In this document: positions 17,031 through 26,178 of the stretch, piece by piece
Layout of the letters: each line of letters opens with the position of its first letter
Numbering within the stretch: the stretch's first letter is position 1
Assembly (NCBI GenBank): GCA_049322715.1
Contig: JBMOQP010000010.1
Location: 1 to 64,000, forward strand
Source of the DNA: Thiofaba sp049322715
Lineage (GTDB): Bacteria; Pseudomonadota; Gammaproteobacteria; Halothiobacillales; Halothiobacillaceae
DNA length: 64,000 nucleotides
Direction of reading: 5' to 3'
Notes under the pieces: generated by a model
Database searches by the model: none
The model's input: the letters and a program-made list of their open reading frames with translations, nothing else
Told to the model about the DNA's origin: nothing
Made by a program: the position numbers and the translations under genes

Positions 17031-17381
17031 ATGCATCGATTCGTCCTTCCCCTCCTGCTTGTGACCTGCCTGGGTCAGGCGTGGGCGGACGAGCGGACGT
17101 TCGATGCCGGGCGCCTGCGGCAGCAGATCGAACGCCACGCCGAGCAAGCCAGCAAGACCCTGCCGGCGCCGGCCGGCGGCGAGGCGCCCTGGATGCACGA
17201 GACCAGGCGAGAGACCCCGTATGGGCAAGAGCGAACCGATCGCCCGCACCTCCCGCCCGACGGTGCATCCCGCATGCGGGACGACCGTGGCGGCGGCGGT
17301 TACGGACGAGGTTACGAGATGCGCTACGGCCCCGGGGGGGGCATGTCTCCGGGATCGGGCGGCCGAGGCGGCCGCCGATAA
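17031..17381 (+). CDS. Small secreted Gln/Gly-rich protein (paralogue 1)
   Basis: 116 residues from the ATG at 17031, where a Sec signal peptide begins (RFVLPLLLVTCLGQAWA, cleavage before Asp). The mature part has a DAGRLRQQIERHAEQ segment, a charged middle and a glycine/arginine-rich end (GGGGYGRGYE...GGRGGRR). Earlier in-frame ATGs at 16971, 16977 and 16998 would put extra residues before the signal. It resembles the next gene in layout. Divergent from the OmpR-like gene, so probably under its control. Function unknown. Confidence 0.65.
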   Translation: MHRFVLPLLLVTCLGQAWADERTFDAGRLRQQIERHAEQASKTLPAPAGGEAPWMHETRRETPYGQERTDRPHLPPDGASRMRDDRGGGGYGRGYEMRYGPGGGMSPGSGGRGGRR

Positions 17382-17412
17382 GAGCCACAACGTCCATCAG
17401 AGGTGTCACCCC

Positions 17413-17730
17413 ATGTTCACGCGTTCCATGATCGTTTCCGCCACGCTCGCCCTCGCCATGACCGGCGGCGTCTTCCTTCCGGTCCAGGCGGATGAGCCCC
17501 AGCTGAACCAGGATCGACTGCAGCAGCAGATCCGGGATCGCGCCATGACGCAGCAGAACCTGCCAGACAACGGCCAGCAACAGATGCGCCAGGAGCAGCA
17601 CGAATACACCCACCAGAACCGCAACGAAACCCGCTCCGGCAACCGCCAGGGCAACCGTTCCTCCGACATGGGCCAGGGGAGCTTCGGCGGCACCGGGAGC
17701 ATGGGCGGCGGCGGGCGCGGCGGGCGCTAA
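17413..17730 (+). CDS. Small secreted Gln/Gly-rich protein (paralogue 2)
   Basis: 105 residues with a signal peptide (TRSMIVSATLALAMTGG...QA). The mature part carries NQDRLQQQIRDRAM, a polar region rich in Gln, Asn and Arg (residues about 45-85), and a glycine-rich tail (GGTGSMGGGGRGGR). Order and motifs match the preceding gene, so the two are tandem paralogues. Low complexity suggests a disordered periplasmic or surface protein. Unknown function. Confidence 0.65.
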   Translation: MFTRSMIVSATLALAMTGGVFLPVQADEPQLNQDRLQQQIRDRAMTQQNLPDNGQQQMRQEQHEYTHQNRNETRSGNRQGNRSSDMGQGSFGGTGSMGGGGRGGR

Positions 17731-17795
17731 GCCACGCCCCTCTGCCGGGCCGTCTCCACGCCGGACACGGCCTCACCCCAGCCAAGGAATGTTTC

Positions 17796-18494
17796 ATGCG
17801 CAAGCGCCCCATCAAGAACACATTGATCGCCCTGACCATCGCAGGCCTGGGTCTATCCCTCCTGACCGCCCGCGGTGGCGCCAGCGCGGCCCCCGCCCAC
17901 GCCGCGCCAACGGTCTCGGCCGCCCCTTGCCCGAGCATGGTCACCCCCCTCACCCAAGCCGAGATCGACGAAGCCCTGTTCATGCGCGAGGAAGAAAAAC
18001 TGGCGCGCGATGTCTACGACGAACTGGCCGCCTACTGGCTGGCCCAGGCGGGCGCCGCACCCGTGGTCGCCATCGCGGACAACATCAGCGACTCCGAGCA
18101 GCAGCACATGGACAGCATGAAGTCGGTGCTGGACTGCTACGGCCTGCCCGATCCGGTGGACACGGCCGAGACGCCCGGCGTGTTCATCGCCCCCGAGCTG
18201 GGCCAGCTCTACGCCATCCTCGCCGCGCGGGGCCGGCTCAGCCAGCTTGATGCGCTCAAGGTCGGCGCGCTGATCGAAGAGGTCGACATCGAGGACCTGC
18301 AGGAGTCCATCGAGATCAGCCAGCAGGCCTACACCGACGAGGTCTACGCCAGCCTGATGTGCGGCTCGCGCAACCACATGCGCGCCTTCGTCGGCCAGAT
18401 CATCAAGACCGAGGGCAGCTACACCGCCCAGGCCATCGACCAGGCCATGGTGGACGCCATCGTCAACTCGCCGATGGAAAACTGCGGCCGATAA
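17796..18494 (+). CDS. DUF2202 ferritin-like protein, secreted
   Basis: 232 residues with an N-terminal signal or anchor (LIALTIAGLGLSLLTA). The rest matches DUF2202, a ferritin-like four-helix family with candidate metal ligands in EALFMREEEKLARDVYDEL, SEQQHMDSMKS, IEEVDIEDLQ and SRNHMRAF. Metal binding is inferred from the family. It follows the two small secreted genes on the same strand and may belong to the same envelope-response unit. Confidence 0.82.
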   Translation: MRKRPIKNTLIALTIAGLGLSLLTARGGASAAPAHAAPTVSAAPCPSMVTPLTQAEIDEALFMREEEKLARDVYDELAAYWLAQAGAAPVVAIADNISDSEQQHMDSMKSVLDCYGLPDPVDTAETPGVFIAPELGQLYAILAARGRLSQLDALKVGALIEEVDIEDLQESIEISQQAYTDEVYASLMCGSRNHMRAFVGQIIKTEGSYTAQAIDQAMVDAIVNSPMENCGR

Positions 18495-18572
18495 ACCGCC
18501 TCATGCCTGCATACTTGACGGCACCGGGCCGGGCGGCGACGCTCCCCCAGTGTATTCTTTCGTGTGCCCGCC

Positions 18573-19040
18573 ATGCTCCGCTTCGACCTGCCCGACCAGC
18601 CGCCGCTGGAACTGCATCACCTCGTGCTCGACTTCAACGGCACCCTCGCCCTGCGCGGGGCGGTGGTGGCGGACGTGGCCGAGCGCCTGCGTGCCCTCGC
18701 GCAACGGCTTGAACTGCACTGTGTGACCGGCGACACCTTCGGCACCGCCAGGGCCTCGCTGGAGGAACTGCCCGTGAGCCTGCACGTGCTCCCCGCCACC
18801 GGCCAGTCGGTCGCCAAGCGGGACTTCCTCGCCGGCCTCGAGGGCGGCACGGCGGCCATCGGCAACGGCTGGAACGACCGCCTGATGCTGGAGCGCGCCA
18901 CACTCGGCCTCGCCGTGCTGATGAACGAGGGCGCGGCGGGCGCGACGCTGATGGCCGCGCGCGCCGTGTTCCCCTCCATCCTCGATGCGCTGGACGCCCT
19001 GCTCGTGCCGGGAAGGATGGTCGCCGTCCTGCGCGACTAG
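18573..19040 (+). CDS. Small HAD-type hydrolase (COG4087-like, soluble P-type ATPase fragment)
   Basis: 155 residues. HAD motif I is LVLDFNGTLALRG, in which the second Asp of the usual DxD is Asn, and the last motif is GNGWNDRLML. This short form resembles stand-alone proteins similar to the phosphorylation domain of P-type ATPases. The cap domain is missing. A phosphatase role is possible but the Asn at the general-acid position makes it uncertain. Its 3' end overlaps the convergent allophanate hydrolase gene by four bases. Confidence 0.75.
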   Translation: MLRFDLPDQPPLELHHLVLDFNGTLALRGAVVADVAERLRALAQRLELHCVTGDTFGTARASLEELPVSLHVLPATGQSVAKRDFLAGLEGGTAAIGNGWNDRLMLERATLGLAVLMNEGAAGATLMAARAVFPSILDALDALLVPGRMVAVLRD

Positions 19041-20824
19041 CCCGTCCTCGAGGCCAGATAGGCGCGCCAGCCGCCGAAGACGGTGATGTCCTCCGCGCCT
19101 TCGATGCCGCGCGGCTCGCAGATGAAGCCACTCACCTCTCGCCCCCCCTCGAGCGTCACCCGGCCGATGCCGAGCGGCGCCGGGATGCCCGCGACGAAGC
19201 TGCCGAACTGCTCGGCGGGCACCGCCCATACCTCCACCTCGATGGCCGCGCCGCCCTCTTCGACCCGTATCAGCCCCGGCCGGAACGGCGGTCCGCCCAC
19301 CAGCGCGTAGCAGCGGTAATCGGGCGAGGTGCGGGTACGCTCGACCAGCCAGGCCCCGCGCTGGGTGAGTTGCCGGTTCAACGGCAGGCCCTCCAGGTGC
19401 GCCCCGGCCACCGCCACCTCGATGACCCCGGCCCGCGGCTCGGACACTTCAACCGTGGGCAGCGTGACACCCGTCGCCCCCATCGCCCCGCCCTGCGCGG
19501 CATGGAGGCGCGCGCCGAGCGCGAGCAAGGCGCGGTCACGGAAGGCGGGCGCGAACAAGGTCACGCCGAACGGCAGCCCGGCCGGGGTGAATCCGGCCGG
19601 CACCGCCACGGCGGCGAAGTCCAGCAGGTTCATGAAGTTGGTGTAATAACCCAGCTCGCTGTTGAGCCGGATCGGGTCGGCCCGCAGTGCCTCGATGGTA
19701 TGGATGCGGCCGGCGGTGGGGGTCAGCACCAGATCCACCGAGGCCATGACCGCCTCCGCTGCGCGGCGCAGTTCGGCCAGGCGGTAGAAGCCGCTGAAGG
19801 TCTGGGCCGCGTCGAAATCACGCCCCTTGCCGATGATGGTGCGGATCACCGGCAGCAGCGCCTCCTCGCGGGTGTCGAAGAAGTCACGGATGGCGGCATA
19901 GCGTTCGGCCACCCACGGCCCCTCGTAGAGCAGGCGCGCGGCCTCGAGGAACGGCGAGAAATCGATCGTCACAGCACTGCCGCCCAGTCTCTTCAGGCGC
20001 TCGACGACATTGGCGAACAGCATCGCACCGGCATCGTCGCCGAAGAAGGCCAGCTGGTCCGCGCGTGGCACACCGAAGCGGAAGTGTGGTGGGAAGGGTG
20101 CCTCCGAGCGTCCCGGGCGGGCCTGCGCGTCGAGTGGGTCGTAGTCCACCGCCACCGCCAGCACCACATCCGCATCCGCGGCGTTGAGCGCGAAGATGGA
20201 GACGCAATCCAGGCTCCGGCAGGCGGGCACTACGCCGCGCGTGGAGAGCAGGCCGCGCGTCGGCTTGAGGCCGACGAGGTTGTTGAAGGCGGCGGGCACG
20301 CGTCCCGAGCCCGCGGTGTCGGTGCCGAGCGCGAAGCTGACCTGGCCGAGCGCCACCGCCACCGCCGAACCCGAGCTGGAACCGCCGGAGATGTAGTCCG
20401 GATCGAAGGCATTGCGGCAGGCGCCATAGGGCGAGCGCGTGCCGTTGAGGCCGGTGGCGAACTGGTCGAGGTTGGTCTTGCCGAGCGGGATGGCGCCCGC
20501 GTCGATCAGGCGCTGCACCACATGGGCCGACCGCTCCGGCTCATAGGCGAGCTCGGGGCAGGCCACCGTGGTCGGCACGCCGGCAAGGTCGATGTTGTCC
20601 TTGATCGCGAACGGGATGCCGTACAGGGGCAGGGTGGCCGGGTCCTTGCCCTCCAACGCCCGCGCGTAGTCCAGCACGGCCTCGCGCGGCAGGCGCTCGA
20701 TCCAGATGTGGTGGACGTCCTCGCCCTCAAGACGGGCGAGCACCTCCTCCATCAGGGCGACGGGAGTGAGTTCGCCGGCAAAATAGGCCCGGCGCAGGCT
20801 GGCGATATCGAGGCTGCGCGCCAT
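19037..20824 (-). CDS. atzF: Allophanate hydrolase
   Basis: 595 residues. Residues about 1-430 are an amidase-signature domain with catalytic Lys in PFAIKDNIDLAG and the Ser-cis-Ser region in SGGSSSGSAVAVALG; the rest is the AtzF C-terminal domain. The family splits allophanate to two CO2 and two NH3. It is the last gene of the leftward carboxylase operon, one base after the carboxylase stop. Allophanate is the shared end product of both urea and guanidine carboxylation routes. Confidence 0.93.
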   Translation of the reverse strand: MARSLDIASLRRAYFAGELTPVALMEEVLARLEGEDVHHIWIERLPREAVLDYARALEGKDPATLPLYGIPFAIKDNIDLAGVPTTVACPELAYEPERSAHVVQRLIDAGAIPLGKTNLDQFATGLNGTRSPYGACRNAFDPDYISGGSSSGSAVAVALGQVSFALGTDTAGSGRVPAAFNNLVGLKPTRGLLSTRGVVPACRSLDCVSIFALNAADADVVLAVAVDYDPLDAQARPGRSEAPFPPHFRFGVPRADQLAFFGDDAGAMLFANVVERLKRLGGSAVTIDFSPFLEAARLLYEGPWVAERYAAIRDFFDTREEALLPVIRTIIGKGRDFDAAQTFSGFYRLAELRRAAEAVMASVDLVLTPTAGRIHTIEALRADPIRLNSELGYYTNFMNLLDFAAVAVPAGFTPAGLPFGVTLFAPAFRDRALLALGARLHAAQGGAMGATGVTLPTVEVSEPRAGVIEVAVAGAHLEGLPLNRQLTQRGAWLVERTRTSPDYRCYALVGGPPFRPGLIRVEEGGAAIEVEVWAVPAEQFGSFVAGIPAPLGIGRVTLEGGREVSGFICEPRGIEGAEDITVFGGWRAYLASRTG

Positions 20825-20825
20825 C

Positions 20826-23800
20826 TCACACCTCCTCCTGCAGGATCAGCAGGTCCTGCCCGGCGGTGACCGGCGTGGCCTCGCGGCAGAACAGCCTGAA
20901 CACCTGGCCGTCGCAGGGGGCCTCGATATTGATCTCCATCTTCATCGACTCGACCACCACCAGCACGTCCCCGGCCTTGACCGTGTCGCCCTCCGCGACC
21001 TGCACCTTCCACACGTTGCCGGACACCGGCGAGCCGACCGCGCGGCTGTGCTCCGGCAGATCCAGCTCGCTGTCCGCCGCCGCGCCCGCCACCATGGCGT
21101 CGCTCGCGTATTCGGCCTGACCGAGGGCCTTCCAGCGCTCGCGCTCGGCCTCGAAGGCGGCCTGCTGGCGCCGCTTGAAGGCGCCGATGCTGTCCGCGTT
21201 GGCGTCCAGGAAGGCCTGGTAATCGCGCAGGCTGAAGGTGGTCTCCTCCACCCGCAGCCTGAAGCGGCCGCGCGGGAAATCCTCACGCATCTTCAGCAGC
21301 TCTTCTTCCGTCACCGGGTAGAAGCGGATCTGGTCGAAGAAGCGCAGCAGCCAGGGCTTGCCGTCCCTGAAGTCGGCGGTCTGCTTGTAGCGGTTCCACA
21401 TCTGCACCGTACGTCCGACGAACTGGTAGCCGCCCGGACCTTCCATGCCGTACACGCAGAGGTAGGCGCCGCCGATGCCGACCGCGTTTTCCGGCGTCCA
21501 GGTGCGCGCCGGGTTGTACTTGGTGGTGACCAGGCGGTGGCGCGGATCGACCGGGGTGGCGACCGGCGCGCCCAGGTAGACGTCGCCCAGGCCCATCACC
21601 ATGTAGCTGGCCTCGAACAGCACGCGCATGACCTCGTCGATGGAGTCGAGGCCGTTGATGCGGCGGATGAACTCGATGTTGCTCGGGCACCAGGGGGCGT
21701 CCGGGCGTACCGACTGCATGTACTTGTCGATCGCGAGGCGAGTCTGGCTGTCGTCCCAGGCCAGCGGCAGATGCACGATGCGCGAGGGCACGGTCAGGTC
21801 GGCGATCTCGGGCAGATCATCCTCGGCGCGCAGCAGGGCGGCGATCAGGGTGTCGAGCGGCAGCGCTCGCGGATCGTAGTGGATCTGCAAGGAACGGATG
21901 CCCGGCGTGAGGTCGATGATCGCGCCTTCGAACAGGTCCGCACGGCACGCCTGCACCCACTCCATCAGGGCATGGGCGCGCATGCGCAAGGCGAGGTCCA
22001 GCTTCAGTTCGCCGTATTCGACCAACAGGTAGGCATCGCCGGCCCGGCGGTAGACCACGTCCACCCCGCCCCCCTCGTCGACAGATGGGGCGGCGCGGCG
22101 ATGCACCACGGCCTCCAGCGCGTCACCCGTGGGGTTGTCCTCCACGGGCAGCATGAGTGGCGCATCCAGCCCGGCGATAGCCGCATCCAGCGCCCGGGCA
22201 CGCCCGGCGGCCTCGGCCTGGGTCAGGCGGTGGAAGCGCACCGTGTCGCCCGGACGCAGCTGGCCGAGCTTCCACAGCTCCGCCTGCACCACCACCGCCG
22301 GACAGACGAAGCCGCCCAGGCTGGGGCCGTCCGGGCCGAGGATGACCGGCATGTCGCCGGTGAAGTCGATGGCGCCGATGGCGTAGGCATTGTCGTGGAT
22401 ATTGGACGGGTGCAGGCCCGCCTCGCCGCCGTCGGTCCGCGCCCACTCGGGCTTCGGCCCGATCAGGCGCACGCCGGTGCGGCTGGAGTTGTAGTGCACC
22501 TCCCAGTCGGTGGCGAAGAAGGTGGCGATGTCGCCGTCGGTGAAGAAGTCCGGCGCGCCGTGCGGGCCGTACAGCACGCCGATGTCCCAGTGCTTGCCGA
22601 ACACGGGCCGCAGTGCCTCTGCCAGCGCACGGCCCGCGACCGCATCGTCCGCGGGCGGGCGGATGCGCAGCACGTCGCCCACGCGCAGGGTACGCCCGGC
22701 ATGGCCGCCGAACTGGCCGAGGGTGAAGGTGGAACGGCTGCCTAGGTAGTCCGGCACGTCGAAGCCGCCCTGCACGCAGAGGTAGGCGCGGGCGCCGCCC
22801 TCCTTGATCGCGCCCAGGCGCAGCACCGCCCCGGCGGGCACGCGATGAGCGGTCCAGGGATCCAGGACCTCCCCGTCCAGGGTAGCTGGCATGGCCGCGC
22901 CGGTGAGGGCGACGATGGCCTCGCGGTTGAAGCGCAGCGTCGGCCCGGCCATGGTCAGCTCGAGCGCGGCGGCGCCCTCCTCGTTGCCGACCAGGCGGTT
23001 GCCGAGACGCAGCGACAGCGCGTCCATCGGCCCCGAGGGCGGCACGCCGATGTCCCAGTAGCCCAGCCGCCCCGGCCAGTCCTGGATGCTGGACTGCACG
23101 CCCGACTCCAGCACGTCGATGCTGTTCGGGCGGTAGTGGAAGCCGTTCAGGTAGCGCGTTGTCTGGCGGCCTTCGGTGAACACGGCGTCGCGCACGATCT
23201 GGCGCAGGTAGTCGAGGTTGGTCTCGATGCCCGCCACGTTCGAGGCATCCAGCGCCGTTCGCATGCGGGCGATGGCCTCCCGACGGTCCTTGCCCTTGAC
23301 GATGATCTTGGCCACCAGCGGGTCGTAGAAAGAAGGGATCTCGCTGCCGCGCTCGACCCAGGTGTCCACGCGAGCGTCCGACGGGAAATCGGCGGCGGTC
23401 AGCAGCCCGGCGGAAGGCTGGAAGTTCTTGGCCGGGTCCTCCGCGTACAGGCGCACCTGGATCGAGGCGCCGCGCGGCTCCGGCAAGGCCCAGGCCCCGG
23501 TCAGCGGGCTCTCGCCCGCCGCCGCGCGAATCATCCATTCGACGAGGTCGACCCCGGTGACCTCCTCGGTCACGCCGTGCTCGACCTGCAGGCGGGTGTT
23601 CACCTCCAGGAAGTAGAACTCACCGCTCTGGGTGTCGTAAACGAACTCGACCGTGCCCGCCGAGGTGTAGCCCACTGCCTCGCCCAGGCGCACGGCGGTG
23701 GCGAGCAGGTTGAAACGCTGCGCATCGGTCAGGCCCGGCGCGGGAGTCTCCTCGATCACCTTCTGGTTGCGGCGCTGGACCGAGCAATCGCGCTCGCCGA

Positions 23801-24467
23801 GCGCGACCACCCGCCCCTGGCCGTCGCCAAACAGCTGCACTTCGATGTGGCGCGCGTGCTCGACGTACTTCTCGAGGTAGATGCCGCTCTCCTTGAAGTT
23901 TGCGCGCGCCAGCCGCTCGACCGACTGGAAGGCCTCGGCCAGCTCGTCCGCGCTCCAGCACAGGCGCATGCCGATCCCGCCGCCGCCGGCGGTGCTCTTG
24001 AGCATGACCGGGTAGCCGATGCGGGAGGCCTCCGCCTGCGCGTGCCCGGCATCGCTCAAAAGGCCGGAGCCCGGCAGCAGCGGCACATGATTGGCCAGCG
24101 CCAGCTCACGCGCGGTGTGCTTGAGTCCGAAGGCGCGCATCTGGGCGGGGCTGGGCCCGATGAAGACGATCCCGGCGGCGGCGCAGGCCTCGGCGAAGTC
24201 TGGGTTCTCCGACAGGAAGCCGTAGCCGGGGTGGATGGCCTGCGCGCCGGTCTGCCGCGCGACCTCCAGGATGCGCTCGGCGCGCAGGTAGCTCTCGGCG
24301 GCCGGCGCGGGGCCGATGCACAATGCCTCGTCGGCCAGCGACACGTGCATCGCGCCGGCGTCGGCCTCCGAATACACCGCCACGGAGGCAATGCCCATCT
24401 TCTTGAGCGTGCGGATCACCCGGCAGGCGATCTCGCCCCGGTTGGCGATCAGAACCTTGTTGAACAT
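20826..24467 (-). CDS. Guanidine (urea) carboxylase, biotin-dependent
   Basis: 1213 residues. Domain order: biotin carboxylase (IANRGEIACRVIRTLKKMG, GYGFLSENPDF, ATP-grasp region, EVNTRLQVEHGVTEEVTG) to about residue 450; the carboxyltransferase built from KipA/KipI-like halves; and a C-terminal biotinyl domain with the acceptor Lys in VVESMKMEI. Databases label such enzymes urea carboxylase, but those accompanied by two DUF1989 proteins and a guanidine-I riboswitch act on guanidine. The next gene downstream hydrolyses the product after deimination. Substrate assignment is by context. Confidence 0.9.
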   Translation of the reverse strand: MFNKVLIANRGEIACRVIRTLKKMGIASVAVYSEADAGAMHVSLADEALCIGPAPAAESYLRAERILEVARQTGAQAIHPGYGFLSENPDFAEACAAAGIVFIGPSPAQMRAFGLKHTARELALANHVPLLPGSGLLSDAGHAQAEASRIGYPVMLKSTAGGGGIGMRLCWSADELAEAFQSVERLARANFKESGIYLEKYVEHARHIEVQLFGDGQGRVVALGERDCSVQRRNQKVIEETPAPGLTDAQRFNLLATAVRLGEAVGYTSAGTVEFVYDTQSGEFYFLEVNTRLQVEHGVTEEVTGVDLVEWMIRAAAGESPLTGAWALPEPRGASIQVRLYAEDPAKNFQPSAGLLTAADFPSDARVDTWVERGSEIPSFYDPLVAKIIVKGKDRREAIARMRTALDASNVAGIETNLDYLRQIVRDAVFTEGRQTTRYLNGFHYRPNSIDVLESGVQSSIQDWPGRLGYWDIGVPPSGPMDALSLRLGNRLVGNEEGAAALELTMAGPTLRFNREAIVALTGAAMPATLDGEVLDPWTAHRVPAGAVLRLGAIKEGGARAYLCVQGGFDVPDYLGSRSTFTLGQFGGHAGRTLRVGDVLRIRPPADDAVAGRALAEALRPVFGKHWDIGVLYGPHGAPDFFTDGDIATFFATDWEVHYNSSRTGVRLIGPKPEWARTDGGEAGLHPSNIHDNAYAIGAIDFTGDMPVILGPDGPSLGGFVCPAVVVQAELWKLGQLRPGDTVRFHRLTQAEAAGRARALDAAIAGLDAPLMLPVEDNPTGDALEAVVHRRAAPSVDEGGGVDVVYRRAGDAYLLVEYGELKLDLALRMRAHALMEWVQACRADLFEGAIIDLTPGIRSLQIHYDPRALPLDTLIAALLRAEDDLPEIADLTVPSRIVHLPLAWDDSQTRLAIDKYMQSVRPDAPWCPSNIEFIRRINGLDSIDEVMRVLFEASYMVMGLGDVYLGAPVATPVDPRHRLVTTKYNPARTWTPENAVGIGGAYLCVYGMEGPGGYQFVGRTVQMWNRYKQTADFRDGKPWLLRFFDQIRFYPVTEEELLKMREDFPRGRFRLRVEETTFSLRDYQAFLDANADSIGAFKRRQQAAFEAERERWKALGQAEYASDAMVAGAAADSELDLPEHSRAVGSPVSGNVWKVQVAEGDTVKAGDVLVVVESMKMEINIEAPCDGQVFRLFCREATPVTAGQDLLILQEEV

Positions 24468-24592
24468 CGTTGGGGTCCTCGACTCCTTCCCGTGCCGCGC
24501 AGGGCTCTTCTGGCCTCTTTCGCGGGGGATGCCGGGTCGTCCCGGCGGGTTCGGATGGCGACGCGGGCCGTCCCGCGCGCGATGACCTTGCT

Positions 24593-25252
24593 TCAGACCG
24601 GATCCCACACCAGCAGGCGGATCGGGGTCGGGTTGTAGGCGTTGCAGGGGTTGTTGAGCTGCGGGCAGTTGGAGATCAGCACCGCCACGTCCATCTCGGC
24701 GCGCATCTCGACGTACTTGCCGGGCGCGGAGATGCCGTCCTCGAAGCTGAGCCTGCCCTCGGGCGTCACCGGCACGTTCATGAAGAAGTTGATGTTGCTG
24801 GTGATGTCGCGCTTGCTCATGCCCAGGTGGTGGGCACAGCCGCAGGCGTTCAGGGCGTGCATGAAGTTGTCGCGGCAGCTGTGCATCGGGCGCTTGTCGA
24901 GCGCGTAGCGCACGGTGTTGCTCTCCGCCGCGCAGGCCCCGCCGAGGGTGTCGTGACGGCCGCAGGTATCGGCGGTGATGGTCAGCATCACGTTGCCCTC
25001 GGAGGAGATCAGCCTCGAGCCGGTGGTCAGGTACAGCCGGCCCTGGCGGCGGATGGTGTCGGTTGCGCTGTAGCGCTCCTCGGCGTCGTGCGCGTTGTAG
25101 AACAGGGTGTCGACCGCCTGGTTGCCCTCGAGGTCGACGATGCGGAAGGTCTGGCCCTTCTTCACCGTGCCCATCCAGGCCTCGCCCGCCGGGCAAATTT
25201 CATCCAGCACCGCATCACGCGGGTCGAGCGGACTTTCGATCAGCATGTTCAT
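24593..25252 (-). CDS. cgdA: Carboxyguanidine deiminase subunit, DUF1989 (urea carboxylase-associated protein 1)
   Basis: 219 residues of the DUF1989 family. Motifs: IVDLEGNQAVDTLFYN, YSATDTIRRQGRLYLTTG, ITADTCGRHDTLGGACAAESN and HHLGMSKRDITSNINFFMNVP. In guanidine-degrading bacteria a pair of such proteins (CgdA/CgdB) forms the deiminase that turns carboxyguanidine into allophanate and ammonia. It is followed 125 bp later by the carboxylase and preceded 12 bp earlier by its paralogue. Which paralogue is A or B is assigned by order and may be reversed. Confidence 0.82.
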   Translation of the reverse strand: MNMLIESPLDPRDAVLDEICPAGEAWMGTVKKGQTFRIVDLEGNQAVDTLFYNAHDAEERYSATDTIRRQGRLYLTTGSRLISSEGNVMLTITADTCGRHDTLGGACAAESNTVRYALDKRPMHSCRDNFMHALNACGCAHHLGMSKRDITSNINFFMNVPVTPEGRLSFEDGISAPGKYVEMRAEMDVAVLISNCPQLNNPCNAYNPTPIRLLVWDPV

Positions 25253-25264
25253 GGTCGCTCCCCC

Positions 25265-26005
25265 TTACTGCGCGAAATAGCGCTCGGTGTTGATGAAGGC
25301 GCGCGCGTTTTCCGGACGGAAGTTACGACAGTAGTCATCCTCGGCGGCAAGGCCCGCGCGCCAGGCGGTCAGCAGAACAGGCCCCGGCGCGTATTCGGGC
25401 TTCGGGTCGAGCGGGTGCGGGGCGGCGGAGAGCACCACCAGCACATCCATGTCGAAACGCAGGCCCACCGTGGCGCCCGCGCGGGAATGGCCCTCGGCGA
25501 AGGACAGATCGCCCTCGTCCCCCACGATCACGCGGCTGAAGAAGTTGACCCCGGGCACTAGGTCGCGCTTGCCCAGGCCCCACTTGCCAAGCTCGATCAG
25601 CAGGCCGTCGCGGCCATTGCGGTACATGGCGTTGCGCGCCGCGCCGAACGGGCGCTCGCCGTACTTCTCGCGGATCAGGGCGGCGTCGGACACGCCGCAG
25701 AAGGCGTCGTGACCGCCGACGTCGTCGGCGGTGATGGAGGCGAGCACGCGCCCCATGTCGGACATCAGCACGTGCCCGCGCGTGAGCAGGGCGGTGTGCT
25801 GGGCCTTGAGGGTATCCGCCATGTTGTAGCGCTCGAGGCGCTCGTCGTCGTTGTAGAACAGGGCCGAGAGGTTGGCGCCACCCTGAAGATCGGTCAGGCG
25901 CAGGGCCGTGCCGCGTCGCATGAGACCGGACCAGTGGTTGCCGCCGGGGACCAGCTCTTCCCACAGGACGGGTTCGGGACGGGACATGTCCGCTTGGGAG
26001 GTCAT
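25265..26005 (-). CDS. cgdB: Carboxyguanidine deiminase subunit, DUF1989 (urea carboxylase-associated protein 2)
   Basis: 246 residues. DUF1989 motifs: LTDLQGGANLSALFYNDDE, YNMADTLKAQHTALLTRGH, ITADDVGGHDAFCG and GLGKRDLVPGVNFFSRV. The ATG at 26005 has GGAGAA upstream; the longer open frame to 26194 runs through a promoter-like region and hairpins and is not likely coding. First gene of the leftward operon cgdB-cgdA-carboxylase-atzF. A sigma-54-type promoter lies about 85 bp upstream; no riboswitch is seen on this strand. Confidence 0.82.
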   Translation of the reverse strand: MTSQADMSRPEPVLWEELVPGGNHWSGLMRRGTALRLTDLQGGANLSALFYNDDERLERYNMADTLKAQHTALLTRGHVLMSDMGRVLASITADDVGGHDAFCGVSDAALIREKYGERPFGAARNAMYRNGRDGLLIELGKWGLGKRDLVPGVNFFSRVIVGDEGDLSFAEGHSRAGATVGLRFDMDVLVVLSAAPHPLDPKPEYAPGPVLLTAWRAGLAAEDDYCRNFRPENARAFINTERYFAQ

Positions 26006-26088
26006 GGACAGGTTTCTCCGTTGATGAGTGCATGAAGGTTGGTTCAAGCGGCCAGGTCTCCCCGAACACCAGGCCGCATCGATCAGGT

Positions 26089-26104
26089 AGCACGGGGCGT
26101 GCCA
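26089..26104 (-). promoter_or_regulatory. Sigma-54 promoter candidate for the carboxylase operon
   Basis: On the minus strand TGGCAC-GCCCC-GTGCT, with GG and GC exactly 12 bp apart as at -24/-12 of sigma-54 promoters. It matches the consensus TGGCAC-N5-TTGCW except for one base in the -12 element. Confidence 0.6.
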
Positions 26105-26118
26105 GCCCCTAGGAAGAT

Positions 26119-26178
26119 GCTGAATAAAGCCGTCCTTGGCTTTATTCAGCTCGGCTCGTCCCGGTACACGCCCGGGAC
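26119..26178. repeat. Two hairpins between the divergent guanidine operons
   Basis: GCTGAATAAAGCC-GTCCTT-GGCTTTATTCAGC is a perfect 13-bp stem (26119-26150), followed by GTCCCGG-TACACGC-CCGGGAC (26158-26178). No T run follows on either strand. It could insulate the two operons or be another repeat; no function is visible. Confidence 0.55.

Noticed and set aside
18495..18572. Sigma-70 promoter with TTGACG and TATTCT before the HAD gene
   Set aside because: The boxes are about 32 bp apart, far beyond the usual 16-18 bp spacer.
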